DNA of 64,000 bases from Rhodococcus jostii NBRC 16295 (GTDB lineage: Bacteria; Actinomycetota; Actinomycetes; Mycobacteriales; Mycobacteriaceae), in NCBI RefSeq assembly GCF_001894825.1, contig NZ_BCWY01000003.1:1-64000 (forward strand). The letters are read 5' to 3'. Positions 1 through 8,185 of this stretch are shown here, in pieces; within the stretch, counting starts at the first letter, position 1; every line of letters starts with the position of its first letter. A program made the position numbers and the translations under genes. The notes beneath the pieces were generated by a model. The model searched no databases. It was not told the DNA's origin and saw nothing but the letters and a program-made list of their open reading frames with translations.

Positions 1-150
1 CTTCCGAACATAAGTCGGAAGATCAACCGGGAACTGGCCTTCGACTTCGCCCGCCAGGCCACCGACTACGCCGCCGCCGCGGGCGCGCAGGTGATCGCGG
101 TCGAGGATCTCACCACCCTCGAGACCCGCGGACACGGACGGGCCAATAGC
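1..150 (+). pseudogene. tnpB: TnpB (IS200/IS605-type OrfB) internal fragment
   Basis: Frame 1 is open from the window edge and reads as the part of a TnpB/OrfB transposon protein around the second RuvC motif: an amphipathic helix, then VIAVEDLTTLETRGHGRAN. The glutamate in AVEDL is the second catalytic carboxylate in this family. The similarity stops at about base 145-150. The C-terminal zinc finger (two CxxC pairs) and the third RuvC aspartate that should follow are absent, so the RNA-guided nuclease could not work from this copy. The 5' part lies outside the window. The frame stays open into the next ORF, giving an in-frame chimera. Confidence 0.75.
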
Positions 151-165
151 AGTGCATCAAGCTGT

Positions 166-468
166 GTGACGATCACGCGAAGAAGTGGGGTGACCTCGCT
201 GGTCGGGCTCGCACTGACCTGCGTGCAGTGGCCCTTGGGAATCGGTGAGGCCGACATTGCGTCGGCGGCGGATGTGGCCCGAAAGTTCGACGAGAAAGCT
301 ATCGGCGGGGAGGGAATCGATTTCGCAAACACCGCACTGGGGCTATTTCGAGCCCATCAGACGTATGCGCTGGACATGAAGTCGATGTTTGAAGCGGTAT
401 TGCGGCGGTACACCGAGCAGGATTCCGCGACCGCCTCCGTCCTAGGTAGTGCGAAGGCGATGTTGTGA
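166..468 (+). CDS. small helical protein, type VII secretion target (EspC-like) candidate, 5' end replaced by tnpB
   Basis: About 100 residues, mostly helical, ending with FRAHQTYALDMKSMFEAV and a YxxxD motif (YTEQD) that resembles WXG100/EspC-type ESX substrates. I do not recognise a close family, so the assignment is tentative. Its stop codon overlaps the GTG of the following lipoprotein gene (GTGA), so the two are probably translated together. ESX-like small proteins next to DUF3558 lipoproteins are a pattern I associate with rhodococci. The native start cannot be seen: the frame is open upstream through the tnpB fragment. GTG at 166 and GTG at 190 are possible starts, neither with a good Shine-Dalgarno sequence. 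It may be a truncated gene. Confidence 0.45.
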   Translation: MTITRRSGVTSLVGLALTCVQWPLGIGEADIASAADVARKFDEKAIGGEGIDFANTALGLFRAHQTYALDMKSMFEAVLRRYTEQDSATASVLGSAKAML

Positions 469-994
469 AACGTCGATACCGAGTCGCGGCCGGGCTCGTT
501 GCGGTGGCATCGCTGAGCTCGATTACGGCCTGTACGTCGACTACCGATGGCGAGGCGCGCAAGCAGAATCCTCAGACATTACGTATCAACCATGCGACGG
601 AATTCCGGCGGATGCGATCGCGCAGGCGCGGATCAACGCGCAGGTGCCGGTGCGTCAAGAAGACGAGCACCCCACATCCCACTCGTGTCGATATCTGGAT
701 AGCGACCTGTATTACGGTGTCGTGGTCTCAGCGCGTGCCGAGACTGTCGAGGACATCGAGTCGAGCGGGCGATTCCAAGTCTTGACTGAGACCGAGATCG
801 GCGGACGGCGAACTCTTGTCTCGGACTTCCATGGCGGTAGTGCGTGCACGGTCTCGGTGGACGTCGAGCCGGGGATCCTCGAAATCATGATTGGTTACAG
901 CGAGTTGGAGGACTTCAAGACCGTCGATGCGGCGTGCGGTAGGGCACTAGAGGTCGCCACTACCCTTGCGCCGCACTTCCCAGAACGCCTTTGA
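465..994 (+). pseudogene. DUF3558-type lipoprotein, copy 1, frameshifted
   Basis: Translation from GTG 465 gives a lipoprotein signal peptide (MKRRYRVAAGLVAVASLSSI, then TAC lipobox), but this frame soon loses similarity to the neighbouring copy. The mature part, from ITYQPCDG to the end, is in another frame and closely matches the gene at 991-1518 (shared GGSACTVSV, EPGIL, MIGYSELEDF, TVDAAC). The switch lies around 561-575 and corresponds to one missing base or two extra bases. There is no classical slippery heptamer. Either this is a recent pseudogene or the assembly has an error. DUF3558 proteins are secreted actinobacterial lipoproteins of unknown function with paired cysteines; four are visible here. 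Confidence 0.7.
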
Positions 995-1518
995 CCGTTC
1001 GGGGTCCTTCCGTCGTTGGTCTTGCCTTTGTGACGTTTCTTGTCGTTTGCGGTTGCGCAGAATCTGTCGACGGGCAGGCGGACGACGCGCCAACTTCTGA
1101 GATCACGTTTCATCCCTGCGATGCAATGCCCGCCGAGGCCATTCAGGGTTTGGGGCTCGACGTTCGCCCGCCCGACCGTCGCGACCACGACAATCCGAAG
1201 TCTCTGGGATGCGGGTATCTATCCAATGATCCTGAATATGGGCTGACGATCGCTGCGCGCCCTCACACGCTCGATGAGGTAAAGAGCGACGACCGCTTCA
1301 ACATCCTGAGGGAGACCGAGATCTGCGGGCGTCGTGCGTTGGTGTCGGATTTCCGTGGGGGCAGTGCGTGCACGGTGTCGGTGGCGATCGAGCCGGGGAT
1401 TCTCGAGTTCATGATCGGGTACAGCGAACTGGAGGATTTCACGACTGTCGATGCGGCGTGTGATCAGGCGACGAAGGTGGCGACGACGCTGGCGCCGTAT
1501 TTCCCCGACCATCTGTAG
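991..1518 (+). CDS. DUF3558-type lipoprotein, copy 2 (intact)
   Basis: 175-residue predicted lipoprotein. It starts at TTG 991, which overlaps the stop of copy 1 (TTGA), so translation is probably coupled. Residues 1-22 form a signal peptide ending in VCGC, with the lipid-attachment cysteine at 22. The mature domain carries cysteines in HPCDAMP, LGCGYL, EICGRR, SACTVSV and DAACDQA. The C-terminal half is nearly identical to copy 1, so this is a tandem duplication. The role is unknown; it is probably an outer-surface protein of the mycolic envelope. The missing strong ribosome site makes it dependent on upstream translation, which the frameshift in copy 1 need not abolish because the shifted frame also ends at 994. 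Confidence 0.75.
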   Translation: MTVRGPSVVGLAFVTFLVVCGCAESVDGQADDAPTSEITFHPCDAMPAEAIQGLGLDVRPPDRRDHDNPKSLGCGYLSNDPEYGLTIAARPHTLDEVKSDDRFNILRETEICGRRALVSDFRGGSACTVSVAIEPGILEFMIGYSELEDFTTVDAACDQATKVATTLAPYFPDHL

Positions 1519-1528
1519 GTGAGGTGTA

Positions 1529-1594
1529 CTGAGCCGCCACTCTTCGGCGTGTGACGGCCGATTCGGCCGTGGGGTCGCGAAGAGTGGAGGCTCA
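1529..1594. terminator. nested hairpin between convergent genes
   Basis: Outer arms 1529-1546 and 1577-1594 pair over 18 bases with one mismatch. Inside them a second hairpin, ACGGCCG-ATT-CGGCCGT (1554-1570), pairs perfectly. It lies between the convergent lipoprotein gene (ends 1518) and the permease gene (ends 1592), and its arm covers the permease stop codon. A bidirectional terminator without a U-tract is the simplest reading. Confidence 0.6.
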
Positions 1595-2485
1595 GTGCGT
1601 GTGGGCGTGTGATGTGGCGATCCGGCCGGCGTTCTTGCGCCGTGAGGATCCGCTGAGCCTGCACACGAGGTAGATGATGAACGAGATCGTGGTGACGAAG
1701 CTCGACACCGGTACGCCGGGTGCGAGGGACAGCAGGATGCCGCCGACGGCGGCGAGTTCGGCGAACACGATCGACAGGATGGTGGCCTTGAGGGGGCTTG
1801 CGGTGACGTAGGCGGCGGCCGCGGCGGGGGTGATGAGCAGTGCCATCACCAGCAGGGCCCCGACGATCTGCACGCCGAGGGCGGCCGTGATGCCGACGAG
1901 CACGGCGAACACGATCGACAGCGCACGCACGGGGACGCCGCGGGCTTCGGCGACGTCGGGGTCGGTGCTGGCGAACAGGAGGGGCCGGTAGATCAGGCCG
2001 AGGACACCGATGACCAGCACGGCGCAGAGCAGCAGCAGTTGCAGGCCGCTGTTGCCGGGTGCCACGATCTGTCCGATCAGCAGCGAGAAACTGGTGCCGG
2101 TGCGACCTTGGTACGACCAGATGAACAGCACCGACAGTCCGAGCCCGAACGCCATGATGACGCCGATGACCGAGTCGCGGTCGCGGGCCTTCGCGCCGAG
2201 TAACCCGAACAGCACAGCCGCGACCACCGACCCGGCGATGGCGCCGGCCCCGACGCTGACACCGATGAGGAGGGCCGCCGACGCACCGGTCAGCGACAGC
2301 TCGCTCGTGCCGTGCACGGCGAACGACATCTGCCGGCTGACGATCAGCGGGCCGATGGCGCCGGCGAGCAGGCCGAGGATGGCGCCCGCGATCAACGCCT
2401 GCTGGACGAAGTCGTACTGGAGGAGGTCGACGGTGGCGGAGACGTCGAACATGTGCGACATCGCGTCGGTGAACTTGTTGCTCAT
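1592..2485 (-). CDS. znuB: zinc/manganese ABC transporter permease (ABC-3 family)
   Basis: 297 residues with about eight to nine hydrophobic segments, typical of ABC-3 permeases. Recognisable family stretches include FVQQALIAGAILGLLAGAIG near the N-terminus, the HGTSELSLTGA loop, DPDVAEARGVP in the cytoplasmic coupling region, and LLITPAAAAAYVT. It should form the membrane channel for zinc or manganese together with the ATPase and binding protein encoded upstream. The start ATG (2483-2485) overlaps the stop of the ATPase gene by 4 nt. The C-terminus ends in a short His-containing tail (SHAHTH). Metal specificity is inferred from the His-rich binding protein. Confidence 0.88.
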   Translation of the reverse strand: MSNKFTDAMSHMFDVSATVDLLQYDFVQQALIAGAILGLLAGAIGPLIVSRQMSFAVHGTSELSLTGASAALLIGVSVGAGAIAGSVVAAVLFGLLGAKARDRDSVIGVIMAFGLGLSVLFIWSYQGRTGTSFSLLIGQIVAPGNSGLQLLLLCAVLVIGVLGLIYRPLLFASTDPDVAEARGVPVRALSIVFAVLVGITAALGVQIVGALLVMALLITPAAAAAYVTASPLKATILSIVFAELAAVGGILLSLAPGVPVSSFVTTISFIIYLVCRLSGSSRRKNAGRIATSHAHTH

Positions 2486-3360
2486 GCGTGTCCCTCGTCC
2501 GTGTGGTGCACACCCTCGCCGGGGCGGAGGCCGCCCGCGCTGCCGAGCGCGTCGATGGCGTCGCCGGTGCCGATGACGACGAGGCGCCCGCGTACGTGCA
2601 GCACCTCGACGTCGGTGCGGTACAGCTCGGACAGCACCTCCGACGTCATGACTTCTTCGGGTTTGCCGATGCGGAACTGTCCGTCGACGAGGTAGAGCAC
2701 GCGGTCGACGAGGGGAAGGATCGGGTTGATCTCGTGGGTGACGAACAGCACCGCGGTGTCGTGGGTGCGTCGGCGCCGGTCGATGAGACCGGACACGAGA
2801 CTCTGGTTGGCCAGGTCGAGGCTGAGCAGCGGTTCGTCGCAGAGCAAAATCTGCGGGTTGCCGACGAGGGCCTGCGCGATACGCAGCCGTTGCTGCTCAC
2901 CGCCCGACATGGAACCGATCGGTGCGTCCGCGTAATTCTGGGCTCCGACCTCGGCGATCGCGGAGTCGACGATCGCCCGCCGTCGGCCGCGCCGGAGCAG
3001 ACCGGTTCCCCACTGGTGGCCGTCGACGCCGAGTCCGACGAGGTCGCGGCCCCGCAGCGGCAGTCCGTCGTCGAGTGACTTCTGCTGGGGGATGTACCCG
3101 ACGTGTGAATTGCCCTTCCGTGCCGGTGATCCGGCGATGTGCGCGGTGCCGGAGCTGAGGGCGAGCTGGCCGAGCAGCACCTTGAGCAGCGACGTCTTGC
3201 CCGACCCGTTGGGCCCGAGGACGGCGACGAATTCGCCGGGTTCCACGGTGAGGTCGAGGTCCTGCCACAGTGTGCGTGCGCCGAAGGACAGTCGCGCCCC
3301 CGTCAGTTCCAGTGCGGGGACGCGACCGTTGCCGGCGTTCTTCGAAGTGGGTTCTGTCAC
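2482..3360 (-). CDS. znuC: zinc/manganese ABC transporter ATP-binding protein
   Basis: 292 residues from GTG at 3358-3360; the longer open frame would run into the binding-protein gene. Walker A GPNGSGKTS (about 49-57), signature MSGGEQQR (151-158), Walker B ILLCDEP (171-177) and the switch histidine in FVTHE are all present, so the nucleotide-binding domain should be active. It energises metal uptake through the adjacent permease. The gene follows the binding-protein gene after 13 bp and overlaps the permease gene, so the three form one operon. The C-terminal extension beyond the ATPase fold (about 50 residues) is of unknown role. Confidence 0.88.
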   Translation of the reverse strand: MTEPTSKNAGNGRVPALELTGARLSFGARTLWQDLDLTVEPGEFVAVLGPNGSGKTSLLKVLLGQLALSSGTAHIAGSPARKGNSHVGYIPQQKSLDDGLPLRGRDLVGLGVDGHQWGTGLLRRGRRRAIVDSAIAEVGAQNYADAPIGSMSGGEQQRLRIAQALVGNPQILLCDEPLLSLDLANQSLVSGLIDRRRRTHDTAVLFVTHEINPILPLVDRVLYLVDGQFRIGKPEEVMTSEVLSELYRTDVEVLHVRGRLVVIGTGDAIDALGSAGGLRPGEGVHHTDEGHA

Positions 3361-3373
3361 AAGCCGATCAGTT

Positions 3374-4330
3374 CTATTGCAGAGCCGCAGCAAGCGACTC
3401 GGCGGTCTTGGTCTGCCACTGAATGTAGTCGAGGCCTTCGGGCAGGGTTTCGGTCACCTCGACGACGGGGATGCCCGCCGACTCGGCTGTGGCCCGCACG
3501 TCCTGGGTGACCCGGTCCTGCGTCTGCACGTTGTAGACGAGGGCCTGCACCTGCTTGTCGGTGAGCAGTTGCCGCGTCGCGGCGATGGCGGCGGGTGCGG
3601 GGTCGTTGCCGTTCTCGATGGCGCTGGTGAAGTCGGGCGGGGTGACGTCCTTCAGGCCCGCCGACTGGAGCAGGTAGTAGGCGATCGGTTCGGTCTGCGC
3701 GACGGGCGCGTCCTTGTGCGCGGCGGCGATGCCGTCGGTGATCGCGGAGATCTGCTCGAGCTGACCGTGGAAGGTGGCGGCGTTGGCCTTGTAGGCGTCG
3801 GCGTTGTCGGGATCGAGTTGGCCCAGCTTGTCGGCGATGGACTGGGCGGTGGCGTCGACGGTGTCGACGTCGAACCAGACGTGTTCGTTGACGTCGCCGT
3901 GGTCGTGGCCCTCGTGGGAGTCGCCGTCGTCGGAGTGCTCGTCTTCGTTCGCGTGCGCGCCGCCCTCGAGAAGGTCGAATGCGTTGACCGTGAGCTGGTC
4001 GCTGTTGCCGGTGCCGATGATGTCGTCGACGAAGTGGTCGTAGCCGCCGCCGTTGTAGACGATGAGCGACGCGTCGGTGAGCTTGGCGGCGTCGGCGGGG
4101 CTCGCCTCGAAGGAGTGCGGGTCGGACGACGGCTCGGTGATGATCGAGGTGACGTCCACCTTGTCGCCGGCGACGGCCTGCGCGACGCTGCCCCAGACGT
4201 TCGTCGACGCGACGACGGTCAGCGTGCCGTCGTCGGTGGTGTCGGAGCCACACGCGGTGAGGGTGAGGGCCGCGGCGAACGACAGCCCGACGGCGGCCGT
4301 GGCGGCACGAAAACCTGAGGAAGCGCGCAC
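3374..4330 (-). CDS. znuA: zinc-binding periplasmic-type lipoprotein (ZnuA/cluster A-I family)
   Basis: 318-residue metal-binding lipoprotein. The signal peptide ends in the lipobox LTAC (Cys 27). Metal-ligand positions of the cluster A-I fold are visible: PHSFE (His 72) and EHVWFD (His 150). A His/Asp-rich flexible loop lies between them (about 126-150, with DSHEGHDHGD); such loops are typical of zinc rather than manganese binders. It captures the metal outside the membrane and delivers it to the permease. First gene of the operon, divergent from a LacI-family gene; a Zur-like palindrome lies about 40 bp upstream. Confidence 0.9.
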   Translation of the reverse strand: MRASSGFRAATAAVGLSFAAALTLTACGSDTTDDGTLTVVASTNVWGSVAQAVAGDKVDVTSIITEPSSDPHSFEASPADAAKLTDASLIVYNGGGYDHFVDDIIGTGNSDQLTVNAFDLLEGGAHANEDEHSDDGDSHEGHDHGDVNEHVWFDVDTVDATAQSIADKLGQLDPDNADAYKANAATFHGQLEQISAITDGIAAAHKDAPVAQTEPIAYYLLQSAGLKDVTPPDFTSAIENGNDPAPAAIAATRQLLTDKQVQALVYNVQTQDRVTQDVRATAESAGIPVVEVTETLPEGLDYIQWQTKTAESLAAALQ

Positions 4331-4368
4331 AGAAAACTCCTGACCGAAGACGAACGCTAAACGCTATT

Positions 4369-4381
4369 GGAAACCGTTACC
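4369..4381. promoter_or_regulatory. Zur-like palindrome upstream of the zinc transporter operon
   Basis: GGAAACCGTTACC is an odd-length palindrome with one mismatched pair. In its context TGGAAACCGTTACCG it resembles actinobacterial Zur boxes (TGAAAATnATTTTCA type) in length and symmetry, with several deviations. It is 38 bp upstream of the binding-protein start. A LacI-type operator would be expected to have even symmetry around CG, so Zur fits better, but this is only a candidate. Confidence 0.4.
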
Positions 4382-4468
4382 GTTGCACTTTAGCGGATCG
4401 TTCCTGGTAGTGCACTTTCGGTGCAGCCCCGACGAGCCGGAAGCCGGGCCAGGTACTAACGTCCCCCT

Positions 4469-5557
4469 ATGCCCAGGTCTCGACAGCCGCGTCGTCAAGC
4501 CACGCTGGCGTCGCTCGCGGCCGAGCTCAATATTTCGCGAACGACCGTCTCCAACGCCTACAACCGGCCGGATCAACTCTCCGCGGAACTCCGCGACCGG
4601 GTGCTGCAGGCGGCGAAGCGCCGCGGTTACCCCGGGCCCGACCCGGTCGCCCGCTCCCTGCGCACCCGCAAGGCCGGCGCCGTCGGACTGCTGCTCACCG
4701 AGGCCCTCAGCTACTCCTTCCGTGACCCCGCCGCGATGAGCTTCCTGTCCGGACTGGCCGAGTCGTGCGAGGCCGCCGGGCAGGGTCTGCTCCTGATCCC
4801 CGCGGGTCCGGGACGCGAGGAGGCCGACGCCGCCGCGGTCGTACAGCAGGCGGGCGTCGACGGATTCGTCGTGTACTCCGTGGCGGACGACGACCCGTAC
4901 CTCGCGGCGGTGTGCGAACGCCACGTGCCGATGGTCGTGTGCGATCAGCCGCGCGAGATCCCGGGGGCATCGCTCATCGGAATCGACGACCGCGGTGCGA
5001 TGCGGGGCCTCGCCGACTATCTGATCGGGCTCGGCCACCGCGACATCGGCGTGCTGAGCATGCGGTTGGGTCGGGACCGTTCGGACGGGGTGGCCGACGT
5101 CGAGCGTCTGCGGTCACCGCACTTCCACGTCCAACGCGAACGCATCGAGGGAGTGCGCGACGCGATGGCCGACGCGGGCCTGGACCCGCAGACCCTCACC
5201 GTCGTCGAGCGCTTCGAGCACACCGGAAAGGCGGGGCACGCCGCGGCCGCGCAGGCACTCGGCGTGAATCCCCGGATCACCGCGCTCGTGTGCACCACCG
5301 ACGTCCTCGCCCTCGGCGCCCTGGATTGGGCGCGCTGGCAGGGCATCGACGTGCCCGGACAGTTGTCGATCACCGGGTTCGACGGCGTTGACGACGCCCT
5401 GCGCGAGGGCCTGACCACGGTGCGGCAACCACAAGAGGAGAAGGGCCGCCGGGCAGGCGCCCTGCTCATGTCGCCGTCGCATTCCGGCGTCGCGACCGTC
5501 GAGATGCTCGACACCGAACTGCTGCGGGGTTCGACGGCCGGGCCCGCCAAGCGCTGA
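4469..5557 (+). CDS. LacI-family transcriptional regulator
   Basis: 362 residues. The N-terminal LacI helix-turn-helix is clear (TLASLAAELNISRTTVSNAY, residues about 11-30), followed by the hinge region (AAKRRGYPGPDPVARSLRT) and a periplasmic-binding-protein-like sugar domain (GAVGLLLTE to TTVRQPQEEKGRRAG). It probably senses a sugar or sugar phosphate. The gene is convergent with the trehalose-phosphatase/GH15 gene, with only 19 bp between stops, so control of trehalose metabolism is a reasonable guess, as is autoregulation. No Shine-Dalgarno is seen; a TACTAA -10-like box at 4454-4459 only 9 nt before ATG suggests a leaderless mRNA. Confidence 0.88.
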   Translation: MPRSRQPRRQATLASLAAELNISRTTVSNAYNRPDQLSAELRDRVLQAAKRRGYPGPDPVARSLRTRKAGAVGLLLTEALSYSFRDPAAMSFLSGLAESCEAAGQGLLLIPAGPGREEADAAAVVQQAGVDGFVVYSVADDDPYLAAVCERHVPMVVCDQPREIPGASLIGIDDRGAMRGLADYLIGLGHRDIGVLSMRLGRDRSDGVADVERLRSPHFHVQRERIEGVRDAMADAGLDPQTLTVVERFEHTGKAGHAAAAQALGVNPRITALVCTTDVLALGALDWARWQGIDVPGQLSITGFDGVDDALREGLTTVRQPQEEKGRRAGALLMSPSHSGVATVEMLDTELLRGSTAGPAKR

Positions 5558-5576
5558 CCCAGCCATCCCATACGCG

Positions 5577-8117
5577 CTAGGCCAGGAGCTGAGCGCAGCG
5601 CAGCAGACCGAGGTGGCTGTACGCCTGGGGGTGGTTGCCCAGTGAGCGTTCGGCGACGGGGTCGTACTCCTCGCTGAGCAGTCCGGTCGGTCCGGCGGCG
5701 TCGACGAGTTGCGCGAACAACGCCTCCGCCTGCGACCGCTGACCGATCAGCAGGTACGCCTCGACCAGCCAGGCGGCGCAGAGGTGGAAGCCGCCCTCGG
5801 TGCCGGGCAGTCCGTCGTCGTGGTGGTACCGGTACACGGTCGACCCGCTACGGAGTTCGGCCTCGGTGGCGGTGACGGTGGCGGCGAACTTCTCGTCCGA
5901 CGGGTCGATCAGCCCGGACAGTCCGATGAACAGGGTGGCGGCGTCGAGGTCGGTGCCGTCGTACGCGGCGGTGTACGAGCGGACCTCGTCCTTCCAGCCC
6001 TTCTCACGCACCTCGTCCGCGATCTTGTCACGCAGCGGCGTCCAGCCGGGTTCGATGTCGCGGCCGAAGTGCTCGGCCAACGCCACCGCACGGTCGATGG
6101 TGACCCAGCCCATCACCTTGGAGTACACGTGGTGACGCGGGTTGTCGCGGATCTCCCAGATACCGTGATCGGGTTCGAACCAGCGACGTTCCACGGCCTC
6201 GACCATGGCGCACACCAGTTCCCAGTCGCGGTCGTTGAGCGCCACCGCGACGCCCTGCTTCTCGCGGGCATGGGACAGATCGTGGATGAGCTCGACGATG
6301 GGTCCGAACACGTCGAGTTGCACCTGCTGGTTTGCCGCGTTGCCGATGCGGACCGGACGCGAACCGGCGTATCCGGGCAGCGAATCGATCACGGCCTCGG
6401 GCGGAAGCCCACCGCCGTGCAGCGTGTACAGGGGGTGCAGGCGTTCCGGGCCGGGCAGCGTCTCGAGGACGTCGTGCACCCAGTCGAGGTACCCCTCGGC
6501 CTCTCCGAGCGAGCCGAGGCTGACGAGCGCGGACGCGGTGAGCGCCGCGTCGCGCAGCCAGCAGTAGCGGTAGTCCCAGTTGCGGACGCCACCGATCTCC
6601 TCGGGCAGCGACGTGGTGGCTGCGGCCATGATCGCGCCGGAGTCGACGTGCACGAGACCGCGCAGGGTGAGCGCCGACCGCTTCATCAGGTCGGGTTTCA
6701 GCGTGGGCAGGGTGAGGCTCTTCGCCCAGTCCGACCAGTACGACTCCGCGAGTGCGCGGCGCTCTTCTTCCGGAGTTTCCGAAGGTCCGAGTTCCTCGGT
6801 ACCGCACCGCAATTCCAGCACGATATCGCCGCCGGACGGATCGACGACGGCATGAGCGGTCTGCTGATTGCCGTCCGACGTGACGTTCCACTGGACGCCG
6901 GGGGAGCGCAGCACGATCGGCTCGTTGGTGCCGTGCACCCGCAGTCCCTCGCTGACCGCCTCGAGGATCACCTGGCCCTGACCGAACTCGGGCCGCGGTG
7001 CGAACGTCACGACCGCAGCGGCCCGGCCACTGATGACCCGGGTCAGGTCGGTGCGGCCCTGGCGGACGTCGTGCGGCAGGTAGTCGGTGACGGCGAGGCT
7101 GGCCCACCGGGTCTGCACGGTCATCGTGCTGTCGATGTACCGCTGGCTCAGCGGCAGGGCGCTGCGGTGCGGGCCCACGCTGAAGTGGCCGGCTTCAGGT
7201 CCGCCGAGCAGATGCGCGAACACGGACGCGGAATCGGGTTCGGGATGACACAGCCACGTGAGGGTCGCGTCGGGGGTGACGAGGGCGACGGTCCGGGGGC
7301 TGGCGAGCATGGTGAGTCGCTCGATCGGCGGCGCGTGTGCCCCGGACAGCCAGGTGCGGCGCTCATCCAGCAGGAACGCGAGGGCCGCGGCCACGTCTTC
7401 GGTGCTCGACACCCGGAATTCGGCGAGGCTCTCGCCGGGTCCGACCTTCACACCGAGGTCGGGGCCCTGGAGACGCGCGAACGCCTTCTCGTCGGTGACA
7501 TCGTCGCCGACGAAGACGGCTGCTGTCGCACCGTCCTGGTGGCGGATCAGGTCGAGGGCATGGCCCTTGTCGGTGGCGACGACGGCCAGTTCGATGACGG
7601 ACTTGCCCTCGGTGACCTGCACGCCCACGCGCTGCCCGGCGTCGGCGCGCACTGCGGCCAGGGCCTGGGGACCCTCCTCGGCGTCGGCGTTGCGGACGTG
7701 GAGGGCGACGCTCGCCGGCTTCGCCTCGACGGACGTGCCGGGGTGCAGCGTCGAGATCCGGGTGAGTTCCTCGGTGATCTCGACGAGAAGCTTTTTGGCG
7801 TCGGCGTCGATCGCGTGGATGAAGCCGATGTCGAATTCCGAGCCGTGGCTGCCGACCAGTTGGACCTCGGCGGGCAGCCGCGACAGCGCGGCGAGGTCTT
7901 TGAGGGCGCGCCCCGAGATCACGGCAGCCGTGGTTCCCGCGAGGCTGGCCAGGGCGCGGAGAGCGCGCACCGATTCGGCGTGGGGAAATGCCTTCTCGGG
8001 GTCGGAAACGATGGGGGCCATCGTGCCGTCGTAATCGGAAGCGACGAGTAGGCGAGGGGTCCGTGCAACCCTCGACAGGGCACGACGAAGTTCGATGGGC
8101 AGATCGTGGGCGCTCAC
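5577..8117 (-). CDS. bifunctional trehalose-6-phosphate phosphatase / GH15 glycosidase fusion
   Basis: 846 residues, two enzymes in one chain. Residues 1 to about 255 are an OtsB-type HAD phosphatase: motif I DYDGT (28-32), ISGR (67-70) and motif IV GDDVTDE (204-210). Residues from about 256 are a bacterial glycoside hydrolase family 15 domain of the glucoamylase/trehalase type, with EEIGGVRNWDYRYCWLRDA at 506-524, GGFHLCAAW, and GNHPQAYSH near the C-terminus. The first domain would make trehalose from trehalose-6-phosphate. The second resembles mycobacterial GH15 trehalase and could cleave it, or act on another alpha-glucoside. No otsA is nearby. The gene lies between the convergent LacI gene and kstR. 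Confidence 0.88.
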   Translation of the reverse strand: MSAHDLPIELRRALSRVARTPRLLVASDYDGTMAPIVSDPEKAFPHAESVRALRALASLAGTTAAVISGRALKDLAALSRLPAEVQLVGSHGSEFDIGFIHAIDADAKKLLVEITEELTRISTLHPGTSVEAKPASVALHVRNADAEEGPQALAAVRADAGQRVGVQVTEGKSVIELAVVATDKGHALDLIRHQDGATAAVFVGDDVTDEKAFARLQGPDLGVKVGPGESLAEFRVSSTEDVAAALAFLLDERRTWLSGAHAPPIERLTMLASPRTVALVTPDATLTWLCHPEPDSASVFAHLLGGPEAGHFSVGPHRSALPLSQRYIDSTMTVQTRWASLAVTDYLPHDVRQGRTDLTRVISGRAAAVVTFAPRPEFGQGQVILEAVSEGLRVHGTNEPIVLRSPGVQWNVTSDGNQQTAHAVVDPSGGDIVLELRCGTEELGPSETPEEERRALAESYWSDWAKSLTLPTLKPDLMKRSALTLRGLVHVDSGAIMAAATTSLPEEIGGVRNWDYRYCWLRDAALTASALVSLGSLGEAEGYLDWVHDVLETLPGPERLHPLYTLHGGGLPPEAVIDSLPGYAGSRPVRIGNAANQQVQLDVFGPIVELIHDLSHAREKQGVAVALNDRDWELVCAMVEAVERRWFEPDHGIWEIRDNPRHHVYSKVMGWVTIDRAVALAEHFGRDIEPGWTPLRDKIADEVREKGWKDEVRSYTAAYDGTDLDAATLFIGLSGLIDPSDEKFAATVTATEAELRSGSTVYRYHHDDGLPGTEGGFHLCAAWLVEAYLLIGQRSQAEALFAQLVDAAGPTGLLSEEYDPVAERSLGNHPQAYSHLGLLRCAQLLA

Positions 8118-8162
8118 ATGTTCAAATCTAGGGGATGCGACGGCTGTGAGCGCGTTGTCGGC

Positions 8163-8177
8163 CGGGGCTGTGCCCCG
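8163..8177. terminator. short GC hairpin after kstR
   Basis: CGGGGC-TGT-GCCCCG forms a 6-bp stem with a 3-nt loop, 9 bp beyond the kstR stop codon in its direction of transcription. There is no U-tract. It is a weak terminator candidate between kstR and the trehalose gene, which both run leftward. Confidence 0.35.
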
Positions 8178-8185
8178 ATCGGGTC

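Noticed and set aside
561-575. Programmed -1 frameshift in DUF3558 copy 1
   Set aside because: No slippery X XXY YYZ heptamer and no clear downstream pseudoknot; a mutation or assembly error is simpler.
5709-8051. 780-codon open frame on the plus strand opposite the trehalose-phosphatase/GH15 gene
   Set aside because: Antisense shadow of a high-GC gene: no family motifs, composition of Gly/Arg/Val typical of reversed codons, while the minus-strand frame has full catalytic motifs.
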